From Clostridia bacterium (GTDB lineage Bacteria; Bacillota_E; RBS10-35; JAJYVN01): a stretch of 15,279 nucleotides of DNA. The translations under genes and the position numbers were made by a program. Where the stretch lies: contig DAHWHT010000028.1 of NCBI GenBank assembly GCA_027335515.1, positions 1 to 15,279 on the forward strand, given 5' to 3'. This document shows positions 1-6,575 of the stretch, in pieces. Under the pieces are notes generated by a model, which did not search any database, had not been told where the DNA came from, and saw only the letters and a list, made by a program, of their open reading frames with translations. Numbering within the stretch: position 1 is the first letter of the stretch; each line of letters opens with the position of its first letter.

Positions 1-413
1 GGGTGCTGGTGGTGACGGCCGGTACGGCGGATCTGCCGGTGGCCGAGGAGGCGGCGGAAACGGCCGCCTTCTGCGGTAGCGCGGTGGCGAGGCTGACGGA
101 CGTCGGTGTGGCCGGGTTGCACCGCATCGCCGCGGCGCTGCCGGCGCTGCGGCAGGCCGAGGTGGTGGTGGTGGTCGCCGGAATGGAGGGGGCTCTGCCC
201 GGAGTGGTCGCGGGATTGACGGACCGACCGGTGATCGCGGTGCCGAGTCCGGTCGGCTACGGGGTCGCGGCGGGGGGGTACGCGGCCCTGATGACGATGC
301 TGGCGAACTGTTCGGCCGGCCTGGCGGTCGTCAACATCGGCAACGGTTTCGGGGCCGGGGTGCTGGCGCACCGCATCAACCGGCGGTCGGCTCGGGGGGG
401 GGACGGCGATTGA
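1..413 (+). CDS. larB: LarB, nickel-pincer cofactor biosynthesis (3' part)
   Basis: C-terminal part (about 136 residues) of LarB, the AIR-carboxylase-like enzyme that carboxylates and hydrolyses nicotinic acid adenine dinucleotide in the first step of nickel-pincer nucleotide synthesis. The 5' end lies outside the window, because family members are about 250 residues. Visible family features are the [13 protein letters not shown] segment, [17 protein letters not shown], the PSPVGYG loop and the C-terminal [18 protein letters not shown] block. The Cys in NCS aligns with the family cysteine that attacks the pyridinium ring. The family usually has NIDNG, and this copy has NIGNG. Its TGA overlaps the TTG start of larC (ATTGA, 4-nt overlap), so the two are probably translationally coupled. 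Identity is secure from the motifs and from larC next door. Confidence 0.93.
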   Translation, partial: VLVVTAGTADLPVAEEAAETAAFCGSAVARLTDVGVAGLHRIAAALPALRQAEVVVVVAGMEGALPGVVAGLTDRPVIAVPSPVGYGVAAGGYAALMTMLANCSAGLAVVNIGNGFGAGVLAHRINRRSARGGDGD

Positions 414-1738
414 AACGCGGCCATTTTGATGCGGGCTTCGGTATCAGCGGCGACATGGCGCTAGGGGCCCTGCTGCACGCGGGCGCGCGCCTTGAGGCGG
501 TCAATGCGGCACTGTCCGCCCTTGGCATCCCCGGGCTGAGGGTCGAGACCGAGGCGGTGCGGCGCGGTGCCATCGCCTGTCTGCGCGCCCACGTGCGCTA
601 CGACGGGCAGCCGGTCCCCAAGGCGGTCGCCGCCTCCGCGGAAACGCCGCCGCCGGGGCCAGCCCCGGCGCACGGCCATTCCCACGAGTCGGATCCCCCT
701 GATTCCCACCGCCACCGCCATCATCCCCACCGGCCGTACGGGGAGATCCGCCGGCTACTGGCGGCGACCCCGCTCGCGCCGGGCGTGGTCGAACGTGCCG
801 CCGCCGTCTTCGCCCGACTGGCGGAGGCCGAAGGGCGCGTCCACGGCGTGGCGCCGGAGGCCGTCCATCTGCATGAGGTGGGCGGGGAGGACGCGCTGGG
901 GGACGTGGTCGGGGTGGCCGCCGCCCTCGAGGATTTCGGCATCGCCGCCCTCTCGGTCGGTCCGCTGCCAAGCGGTGGGGGGGCGGTGGAGGCGGCGCAC
1001 GGTTTGCTGCCGGTGCCGGCCCCGGCGGTGGTGGCGCTGTTGACCGGCTTTTCGTTTCATCCCGGTCCGGTTGCGGCTGAGTTGGTCACGCCTACCGGGG
1101 CGGCCATCCTGGCGGCCCTGGCGCAGCCGGCGCTGTTTTGGCCGGCGTGGCGCCTGGGCGGCGCGGGCTTTGGTGCCGGAGCGCGGGACTTCCCGGGCCA
1201 TCCCAATGCGTGCCGCTTTGTCTGGGGCGATGACGGGGCCGCGGCCGGGTTGCGGCGGGAGCGCCTGGTGGAGATCGAGACCCACATCGACGACCAGACC
1301 CCGGAGGGCATCGGCCATGTGTTCGAGCGCCTGACGGCCGCCGGCGCCCTGGACGTGGCGGTGGCGCCCCTGCTCATGAAAAAGCAGCGGCCGGGGGCGC
1401 GCCTCTGGGCCCTGGTGCGTCCGGAGGCGGTCGCCGCGGTGCGCGACACCCTCTTTGCGGAATCGACGGCCCTAGGGGTGCGGTTGGCGGAGGTGGAGCG
1501 CTGGTCGCTGCCGCGCGGCCTGTATGCGGTCGAGACGTGCTACGGCACGGTGCGCGTCAAGGCCGCCTGGCGCGGTGGGGAGTGGGTCAACGCGGCCCCG
1601 GAGTATGAGGACTGCAAAGCGGCGGCCCTGGCCTCCGGGGTGCCGCTCAAGCGGGTGTTCGCGGCGGCGGTGGCCGCATGGGAGGCGCGCGCGGTCAGCG
1701 CGCCTCCGCCCGAGCCTTCGGGCTCAGCGCCGCATTGA
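410..1738 (+). CDS. larC: LarC, nickel insertion protein for the NPN cofactor
   Basis: LarC inserts nickel into the pincer precursor using CTP (cyclometallase). The 442-residue protein starts at a TTG overlapping the larB stop, preceded by a G-rich ribosome binding site. Family blocks in order: [13 protein letters not shown] near residue 10; a His-rich loop at about 88-107 (8 His in 20 residues); [16 protein letters not shown] at about 153-168; [37 protein letters not shown]; then the C-terminal domain with [28 protein letters not shown] and [14 protein letters not shown]. In Lactiplantibacillus plantarum larC is split and joined by programmed frameshifting; here N- and C-terminal domains are in one uninterrupted frame. 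The last 44 nt overlap the end of larE on the other strand. Function is certain at family level; the His-rich loop as a nickel store is inference. Confidence 0.95.
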   Translation: MKRGHFDAGFGISGDMALGALLHAGARLEAVNAALSALGIPGLRVETEAVRRGAIACLRAHVRYDGQPVPKAVAASAETPPPGPAPAHGHSHESDPPDSHRHRHHPHRPYGEIRRLLAATPLAPGVVERAAAVFARLAEAEGRVHGVAPEAVHLHEVGGEDALGDVVGVAAALEDFGIAALSVGPLPSGGGAVEAAHGLLPVPAPAVVALLTGFSFHPGPVAAELVTPTGAAILAALAQPALFWPAWRLGGAGFGAGARDFPGHPNACRFVWGDDGAAAGLRRERLVEIETHIDDQTPEGIGHVFERLTAAGALDVAVAPLLMKKQRPGARLWALVRPEAVAAVRDTLFAESTALGVRLAEVERWSLPRGLYAVETCYGTVRVKAAWRGGEWVNAAPEYEDCKAAALASGVPLKRVFAAAVAAWEARAVSAPPPEPSGSAPH

Positions 1739-2552
1739 GCGATCCGGAGCGGAACCCCTGGAGGTCCAGGGTCACGTACAGATAGCCCAACCCGCGCAGG
1801 TACGCGGCGATCTCCTGGGCCTGCTCCAAAACCCGGGGCAGATCGGTCGGCGGTACCTCGATACGCGCCAGGTTGCCGTGGTGGCGGACGCGCACCTCGC
1901 GCCAGCCCAGATCGTGCAGGTAGGCCTCCGCACGTTCGACCATCGAGAGCTTGGCCGCAGTGATCGCCTCACCATACGGGAAGCGCGACGCCAGGCAGGG
2001 GCTGGCCGGCTTGTCCCAGACGGCGAGCCCGAGGCCGCGGGCGATGGCGCGCACCTCCGCCTTGTCCAGACCGGCCTCGCGCAGCGGGCTGCGCACGCCG
2101 AGGGCGTCGGCCGCGCGCATACCGGGCCGGAAGTCTCCCAGGTCGCCCGCGTGCGTCCCGTCCAGCACGACCGCCAGTCCGCGTTGGGCCGCCTCGGCGC
2201 GGAGCTTGCCGTACAGCTCGGTCTTGCAGTGAAAGCAGCGCGAGGGGGCGTTGACCGCATACCGCGGGTCCGTGGTTTCGCGGGTCGCCACCTCCAGGTG
2301 CTCGACGCCCAGGCGTGCCGCCAGGGTCCGTGCGGTCGCGAGGTCCTCGGCCGCGTACGCGACCGACGTGCCGCTGGCGGCCACGACGCGCGGGACGACC
2401 TGCGCCGCGACGGCGAGCACCACGGCGGAATCGACGCCGCCGGATACGGCGACCAGCGCGGACGGGATCCCCTGGAGCACGGCCTCCAGCCGTTGCTGCG
2501 CCCCGCCGGCGGGGTCGGCCTCGGCCGGCGCCGACGCTTGGACCACTGCCAC
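1695..2552 (-). CDS. larE: LarE, ATP-dependent sulfur transferase (three-Cys type)
   Basis: LarE adenylates the carboxylates of the LarB product and converts them to thiocarboxylates, supplying the sulfurs that hold nickel in the NPN cofactor. The ATP PP-loop SGGVDS lies about 18 residues into the fold (residues 37-42 with the start chosen). Further family motifs are NAPSRCFHCKTELYGKL, VVLDGTHAGD, FRPGM, ASPCLASRFPYG and GYLYVTLDLQGFRSG. Three cysteines are present, two in RCFHCK and one in SPCLASR, the pattern of LarEs that bind a [4Fe-4S] cluster. I chose GTG at 2552 because GGAAGGGG (2564-2557) lies 4 nt upstream; GTG 2546 (10 nt spacing) is also good, and ATG 2606 is possible but has no clear binding site. 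The resulting length of about 285 residues suits the family. It converges with larC. Confidence 0.93.
   Translation of the reverse strand: MAVVQASAPAEADPAGGAQQRLEAVLQGIPSALVAVSGGVDSAVVLAVAAQVVPRVVAASGTSVAYAAEDLATARTLAARLGVEHLEVATRETTDPRYAVNAPSRCFHCKTELYGKLRAEAAQRGLAVVLDGTHAGDLGDFRPGMRAADALGVRSPLREAGLDKAEVRAIARGLGLAVWDKPASPCLASRFPYGEAITAAKLSMVERAEAYLHDLGWREVRVRHHGNLARIEVPPTDLPRVLEQAQEIAAYLRGLGYLYVTLDLQGFRSGSLNAALSPKARAEAR
1712..1725. terminator. UUCG-capped hairpin in the larC/larE 3' overlap
   Basis: GAGCC (1712-1716), TTCG loop, GGCTC (1721-1725): a 5-bp stem closed by the very stable C(UUCG)G tetraloop. It lies inside the overlap of the convergent larC and larE ends, so it would form in either transcript. 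There is no T-run, so termination activity is only a suggestion. Confidence 0.35.
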
Positions 2553-2658
2553 CACGCCCCTTCCGCGGGTGTCCGCGGGCTCCCGGCCACCTCGGTGCAC
2601 ACCCATGCCGGGGTTTCGCCGCGCTGCCGCCGACTCCTCGCGCGCCGCCGTGCCCGGC

Positions 2659-2667
2659 TGGTATGCT
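2659..2667 (+). promoter_or_regulatory. Candidate extended -10 promoter before the M20 gene
   Basis: TG-G-TATGCT forms an extended -10 element in an otherwise GC-rich divergent intergenic region. No convincing -35 is present at the right spacing, which is tolerated for extended -10 promoters. Transcription would start near 2674 and leave a leader of about 145 nt before the M20 start. Larger AT content around 2661-2680 also suits a promoter, possibly serving larE in the other direction. This is a motif match only. Confidence 0.4.
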
Positions 2668-2721
2668 AAGATCTACGATCCGTCGTGTTCCGGCATCCAT
2701 AGGTCCGTGCGGGTCGCGCGC

Positions 2722-2753
2722 CGTTGAGGGCCACGGTCGTTGAGGGCCACGGT
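2722..2753 (+). repeat. Perfect 16-bp tandem duplication
   Basis: The unit CGTTGAGGGCCACGGT occurs twice head-to-tail (2722-2737 and 2738-2753) without a mismatch. It lies in the presumed 5' leader of the M20 peptidase gene, 65 nt before the start codon. A recent slippage duplication is the simplest explanation; a tandem operator is an alternative. Confidence 0.85.
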
Positions 2754-2817
2754 TCGGGTGCCTGGATAGACTGGGTGGGTGCCGTGTGGGTCCGACACCG
2801 CGGAGGGGGGATGGCGG

Positions 2818-4236
2818 ATGTCGCAGCGTGAAGGCGGCGGGGATCCGATCCGCGCCTATGCCGAACGGTCCCGCGAGGCCTGGACGGATGCCCTGCTCGA
2901 ATGGCTGCGCATCCCGAGCGTCAGCGCCCTGCCGGAGCACGCCGCCGACTGCGCGGCGGCGGCGGCCTGGGTTGCAGCCCGCCTCGACGCCATGGGGGTG
3001 TCGGTCCAGGTGGTGCCCGCCGCAGGCCCCGGCGGTCTGCCGGTGGTCGTGGGGCGGCGCGACGAGGATCCGTCTCTGCCGACGGTCCTGCTCTATGGCC
3101 ACTACGATGTGCAGCCGGCGGACCCGCTGGACCAATGGACCACCCCCCCGTTTGCTCCGCGCATCGTTGGGGAGGACGTCTTTGCCCGCGGTGCGGACGA
3201 CAACAAGGGACAGTGCTGGGCGGTGCTCTGCGGAGTCGCGGCCCTGCTTTGCGCCGAGGGGCGGCTGCCCGTCAACCTGCGCGTCGTCGTCGAGGGCGAG
3301 GAGGAATGCGGCGGCCACGCGCTGGCCGACCTGATCGCGGCCGAGCCGGAGCGGCTGCGCGCCGACGCCGCCTGGGCGGCCGACGGCAGCCTCTTTTCGC
3401 CCGCGCTCCCCGCCATCTACACGGCCACCCGCGGCATCGTCTACGCCGAGTTGGAGGCGTGCGGCGCCGAGGTCGACCTGCATTCCGGCATGTATGGCGG
3501 TGCGGCGCCCAACCCTTTGCTGGCCCTGTGCCACGTGCTGGCCGGCTGCAAGCCCTGGAACGGCGCCGTGACCCTCCCGGGGTTCTACGACCACGTGCAG
3601 CGGCCGTCGGCCCAGGAGTTGGCCGCCTGGGCCGCGCTGCCGTTTGACGAAGCCGCCTACCAACGCGACGAAGTCCGCGCCCCCGCGCTGCCGGGGGAAC
3701 ACGGCTACACCCTCCTGGAGCGCCTCTGGGCCCGGCCGACGTTTGAGGTGCACGGCATCGTCGGCGGCTTCGTCGCCCCTGGTTCCAAGACGGTGATTCC
3801 GAGCCGCGCCGTGGCCAAGATCAGCCTGCGCCTTGTTGCCGACCAGGATCCGGGCGATGTGGTGCGCGCCCTGGAGGAGCGGGTGAACTTTCTGCGGCCC
3901 GAAGGGGTCACCCTGCGCCTGCGCGTGTTGGAGGCGCAGCCTCCGGTCCGCCTGTCGACCGACCATCCGGTCCTGGACGCCGGACGCCGGGCGCTCGCCG
4001 CGGGCTTCGGCCGGGTGCCCGCGCTGGTGCGCATGGGGGGCAGTCTGCCCGCGCTGTCGCTGATCGCCGCAACGCTGCGCGTCCCCACGGTCATGACGGG
4101 CTTTGGGCTTCCGGACGACCGGCTGCACGCCCCGGACGAAAAGTTCCACCTGCCGCACCTGGTGCACGGGGCGGTCGCCACCGCGAACTTCCTCCGGGAG
4201 GTGGGGCGCCTGGGCGATCGCCTGCGGCCTGCCTGA
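2818..4236 (+). CDS. M20-family metallopeptidase (dipeptidase)
   Basis: Cytoplasmic zinc-dependent dipeptidase or amidohydrolase of the M20 (CNDP/ArgE/DapE/carboxypeptidase G2) family, 472 residues. Metal and catalytic residues can be seen in order: YGHYDVQP (H95, D97), RGADDNKGQ (bridging D127), VVEGEEECGG (general base and ligand E161/E162), AADGS (D189) and LHAPDE near the C terminus (H437). The lid domain begins around 205-225 (TRGIVYAELEACG, VDLHSGMYGG). The start ATG 2818 has GGAGGGGGG (2802-2810) 7 nt upstream; an in-frame GTG at 2779 lacks this. There is no signal peptide. It stands alone between divergent larE and the rimP promoter. The exact substrate cannot be read from the sequence; the YGHYDVQP/LHAPDE form is typical of the dipeptidase branch. 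Confidence 0.92.
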   Translation: MSQREGGGDPIRAYAERSREAWTDALLEWLRIPSVSALPEHAADCAAAAAWVAARLDAMGVSVQVVPAAGPGGLPVVVGRRDEDPSLPTVLLYGHYDVQPADPLDQWTTPPFAPRIVGEDVFARGADDNKGQCWAVLCGVAALLCAEGRLPVNLRVVVEGEEECGGHALADLIAAEPERLRADAAWAADGSLFSPALPAIYTATRGIVYAELEACGAEVDLHSGMYGGAAPNPLLALCHVLAGCKPWNGAVTLPGFYDHVQRPSAQELAAWAALPFDEAAYQRDEVRAPALPGEHGYTLLERLWARPTFEVHGIVGGFVAPGSKTVIPSRAVAKISLRLVADQDPGDVVRALEERVNFLRPEGVTLRLRVLEAQPPVRLSTDHPVLDAGRRALAAGFGRVPALVRMGGSLPALSLIAATLRVPTVMTGFGLPDDRLHAPDEKFHLPHLVHGAVATANFLREVGRLGDRLRPA

Positions 4237-4247
4237 CGGGGCCGGGC

Positions 4248-4269
4248 CGCGGAAGGCCGGAAGGCCGCG
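4248..4269 (+). terminator. GC-rich hairpin after the M20 gene
   Basis: CGCGG at 4248-4252 pairs with CCGCG at 4265-4269, and inside it GGCC-GGAA-GGCC (4255-4266) can form a short GNRA-capped stem. The inner segment is also an 8-bp tandem repeat (GGAAGGCC twice). It begins 12 nt after the M20 stop and just before the rimP promoter, where a terminator is expected. It lacks a T-run, so this is a weak call. Confidence 0.3.
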
Positions 4270-4275
4270 ACCATG

Positions 4276-4305
4276 TTGTCAGGGTTGGCGCGACGGTGGT
4301 ATACT
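4276..4305 (+). promoter_or_regulatory. Sigma-70-type promoter of the rimP-nusA-infB operon
   Basis: TTGTCA (4276-4281) and TATACT (4300-4305) are separated by 18 nt, each one base from the consensus hexamers TTGACA and TATAAT. Both are striking in DNA this GC-rich. Transcription would start near 4312, giving a leader of about 100 nt that contains the hairpin at 4342-4366. Position directly upstream of rimP agrees with a housekeeping operon promoter. Confidence 0.75.
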
Positions 4306-4341
4306 GAGCCGGCGCCGACGCTGCAGCTACCCGCATGCGTG

Positions 4342-4366
4342 GAGTGGGTGTACGGCCCACTCTTTT
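4342..4366 (+). terminator. Leader intrinsic terminator / attenuator of the nusA operon
   Basis: GAGTGGG (4342-4348) pairs perfectly with CCCACTC (4356-4362) around a 7-nt loop and is followed directly by TTTT (4363-4366). This is a Rho-independent terminator placed inside the 5' leader, between the promoter and the rimP start. In Bacillus subtilis the orthologous rimP(ylxS)-nusA leader contains a NusA-dependent terminator that lets NusA repress its own operon. The short U-tract here is the kind that would need NusA help. The hairpin is seen; NusA autoregulation in this organism is inferred. Confidence 0.75.
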
Positions 4367-4411
4367 CACGACTGGGTGACGCCTTAGGTCGGGCGACCGG
4401 GAGGCGGGCCA

Positions 4412-4879
4412 GTGGGTGCGCGGGACGCGGTCGCTGCCGTGGCCGAATCGGTCGCCACCACGCTTGGCCTGGTCGTACTAGAAGCCGGATTGACCGGCAC
4501 CGCGGGGCGGGCCCGGGTGCGGATCGTCGTGCATCGACCGCCCGGAGGTCCCAGCCTCGACGATCTCACCGCCTTCCACCGGGCGGTGGCGCCCCTGCTG
4601 GAGCAGATGGAGGCCGTGGGCGCCGATCCGGCCGTCGAGGTTCAGTCGCCCGGGCTGGAGCGGCCGTTGCGCACCCCGCGGGAGTTCGAGTTCTTCGCCG
4701 GGCGCACGGTGCGGTTGGCGGCGCGGCAGCCCGTGGACGGTCGCCGCGAGTGGGACGGTCGCATCCTGGGACAGGACGCTGCAGGCGTGCGCATCGCCTT
4801 CGGGCCCGAGGAGGGCGAGCGCGCGGTGATCCCGTGGGATTTGCTGGCCTGGGCGCGCCTGCGCATCGAAGAACGCTGA
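4412..4879 (+). CDS. rimP: RimP, ribosome maturation factor
   Basis: Cytoplasmic factor needed for assembly of the 30S subunit, 155 residues, normal for the family. The signature VEVQSPGLERPLRTPREFEFFAGRTVRL (written here only as its landmarks SPGLERPL and RTPREFEFF, about residues 74-90) joins the N-terminal alpha/beta domain to the C-terminal SH3-like barrel, which holds WDGRILG and VIPWDLLAWARL. The GTG start has GGGAGG (4399-4404) 7 nt upstream. It is the first gene of the operon, and nusA follows after 24 nt. Confidence 0.94.
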   Translation: MGARDAVAAVAESVATTLGLVVLEAGLTGTAGRARVRIVVHRPPGGPSLDDLTAFHRAVAPLLEQMEAVGADPAVEVQSPGLERPLRTPREFEFFAGRTVRLAARQPVDGRREWDGRILGQDAAGVRIAFGPEEGERAVIPWDLLAWARLRIEER

Positions 4880-4903
4880 CCGGTTTCGGCAGGGGGGACG
4901 CGT

Positions 4904-6109
4904 GTGCCGCCGGAGAACCTGGACCTGCTGGGCGCGGTGACGGAATTGGAGCGGGAGCGCGGCATCGACCGCGAAACCCTGCTTGCCGCGGTGGAGGCGG
5001 CGCTCGTCTCCGCCTACAAGCGCAATTACAGCACCGTCGAGAACGTGGTGGCGCGCATCGACCGCGGCAGCGGGCGGGTCGAGTTGTTCGTCATCAAGCG
5101 GGTGGTCGACGAGGTGCTGGATCCCACGCAGGAGATTCCCGCCGATGAGGCGGTTCGACTCGACCCCGCGTTCCAACCGGGGGATGTGGTCGAGTTTCCC
5201 GTGGTTCTCAAAGACTTCGGCCGCATTGCCGCCCAGACCGCCAAGCAGGTCGTGCTGCAGCGGATCCGCGAGGCCGAGCGCGGGATGATCTACGACGAGT
5301 TTTCGCAGCGTGAAGGCGACATCCTGACCGCGGTCGTGCAGCGGGTGCAGACCCGGCACGTCTTTGTGGACCTCGGCAAGACCGAGGCGGTCCTGCCGCC
5401 CTCCGAGCAGATGGTGGGAGACACCTACGCACCCGGTGAACGGATTCGCGTCTACCTTGCCGAGGTGCGGCGCACGCCCAAGGGACCCCAGATCGTCGTC
5501 TCCCGCTCCCATCCGGGCCTGCTCAAGCGGCTCTTTGAGCTTGAGGTGCCCGAGATCCACGACGGCCTGGTCGAGATCCGGGCCATCGCCCGCGAGGCCG
5601 GGACCCGCAGCAAGATTGCGGTGCATTCGCGCGACGACAACATCGACCCGGTTGGGGCCTGCGTCGGTCACAAGGGGATGCGCGTCCAGCACGTGGTGGG
5701 CGAGCTGCGCGGGGAAAAAGTGGACATCGTGCCGTGGTCGGGCAACCAGTTGGAGTTTGTGGCCACCGCGCTGCGGCCCGCCAAGGTGAGCCACGTCCTC
5801 CTGAACGAGGAGGAGAAGGTGGCGCGGGTCGTTGTACCCGACTTCCAACTGTCGCTGGCGATCGGCCGCGGAGGGCAGAACGCCCGGCTGGCGGCACGGC
5901 TGACGGGCTGGCGCATCGATATCCGAAGTGATACACAACTCACGGAAGAGGAGCGCGCCGAACTCGCCACCGTGCCGCCCGTTTCGTCGCTGTCCGCCCC
6001 GTGGTCGCAGTCCAGCGGCCCGGACGGCGCGGTGGATGCGCCGTGGTCCGGATCCGGTTCCGCCGCGGCGCCCTGGGAGACACCGCCGGACCGGGCGCCC
6101 CAGGAGTAG
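4904..6109 (+). CDS. nusA: NusA, transcription elongation/termination factor
   Basis: RNA polymerase-binding factor that modulates pausing, termination and antitermination; 401 residues. Order of domains: N-terminal RNAP-binding domain (about 1-125, starting LLGAVTELERERGIDRETLLAAVEAALVSAYK-like), S1 domain (about 133-200, GDILTAVVQRV, HVFVDLGKTEAVLP), KH1 (about 200-275, DPVGACVGHKGMRV) and KH2 (about 277-345, VPDFQLSLAIGRGGQNARLAA). No acidic AR repeats, as usual outside gammaproteobacteria. After residue 345 comes a Ser/Pro/Gly-rich, probably disordered tail with APW three times (365-367, 379-381, 389-391). The start GTG 4904 follows a G-rich binding site in the 24-nt gap after rimP. Confidence 0.96.
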   Translation: MPPENLDLLGAVTELERERGIDRETLLAAVEAALVSAYKRNYSTVENVVARIDRGSGRVELFVIKRVVDEVLDPTQEIPADEAVRLDPAFQPGDVVEFPVVLKDFGRIAAQTAKQVVLQRIREAERGMIYDEFSQREGDILTAVVQRVQTRHVFVDLGKTEAVLPPSEQMVGDTYAPGERIRVYLAEVRRTPKGPQIVVSRSHPGLLKRLFELEVPEIHDGLVEIRAIAREAGTRSKIAVHSRDDNIDPVGACVGHKGMRVQHVVGELRGEKVDIVPWSGNQLEFVATALRPAKVSHVLLNEEEKVARVVVPDFQLSLAIGRGGQNARLAARLTGWRIDIRSDTQLTEEERAELATVPPVSSLSAPWSQSSGPDGAVDAPWSGSGSAAAPWETPPDRAPQE

Positions 6110-6121
6110 CGGGCGGGGGGG

Positions 6122-6529
6122 ATGGGCATGGCCCAGAGGAGGCGCCCGCCGCAACGCACCTGCGTGGGGTGCGGCGAGGTGCAGGGCAAGCGGGAGTTGG
6201 TGCGCATCGTGCGCACCCCCGAGGGGCTGCTCGAATGCGACCCGACCGGCAAGCGAAACGGACGCGGTGCCTACGTTCATCGCGAGGGCGGCTGTTTCGA
6301 ACGGGCCGCCGCCGGTCGGTTGTTGCGGGCCCTGCGCGCCACCGAGGCCGGCGCCCAACTGGTACCGTTGCGGGAGGCGTTCGCCGCGTTGCGCTCACAG
6401 CCGCAGCCGCGGGCGCCGCAGGTGCACCGGGCGCTGGCGCCCCTGCCGGAGCACCTGATTGCGCGCAACCGCCACGGGCCGACCCGGACCCCCAAACGCG
6501 GCGGGCGGGGACCACAGGATCCGCAGTGA
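6122..6529 (+). CDS. ylxR: YlxR family RNA-binding protein (RnpM-like)
   Basis: YlxR/DUF448 protein, reported in Bacillus subtilis to bind RNase P RNA and modulate its activity. The family core fills residues 10-70: RTCVGCGEVQGKRELVRI with C14 and C17, then DPTGKRNGRGAYVHR and CFERA. Most YlxR proteins are about 90 residues; this one is 135, with an added Arg/Pro-rich tail after about residue 85. ATG 6122 or ATG 6128 could be the start; the two lie in the same short N terminus. It follows nusA after 12 nt and precedes the L7Ae gene, the standard Bacillota arrangement. Confidence 0.9.
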   Translation: MGMAQRRRPPQRTCVGCGEVQGKRELVRIVRTPEGLLECDPTGKRNGRGAYVHREGGCFERAAAGRLLRALRATEAGAQLVPLREAFAALRSQPQPRAPQVHRALAPLPEHLIARNRHGPTRTPKRGGRGPQDPQ

Positions 6530-6575
6530 GGCACCGGGATGCGAGGCCGCGGGACCACGGAGGAGGGCGACCGAC

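Noticed and set aside
1969..4167. 732-residue open frame on the - strand opposite the M20 gene and running into larE
   Set aside because: No recognisable domain, and the M20 gene on the + strand has all metal ligands in place.
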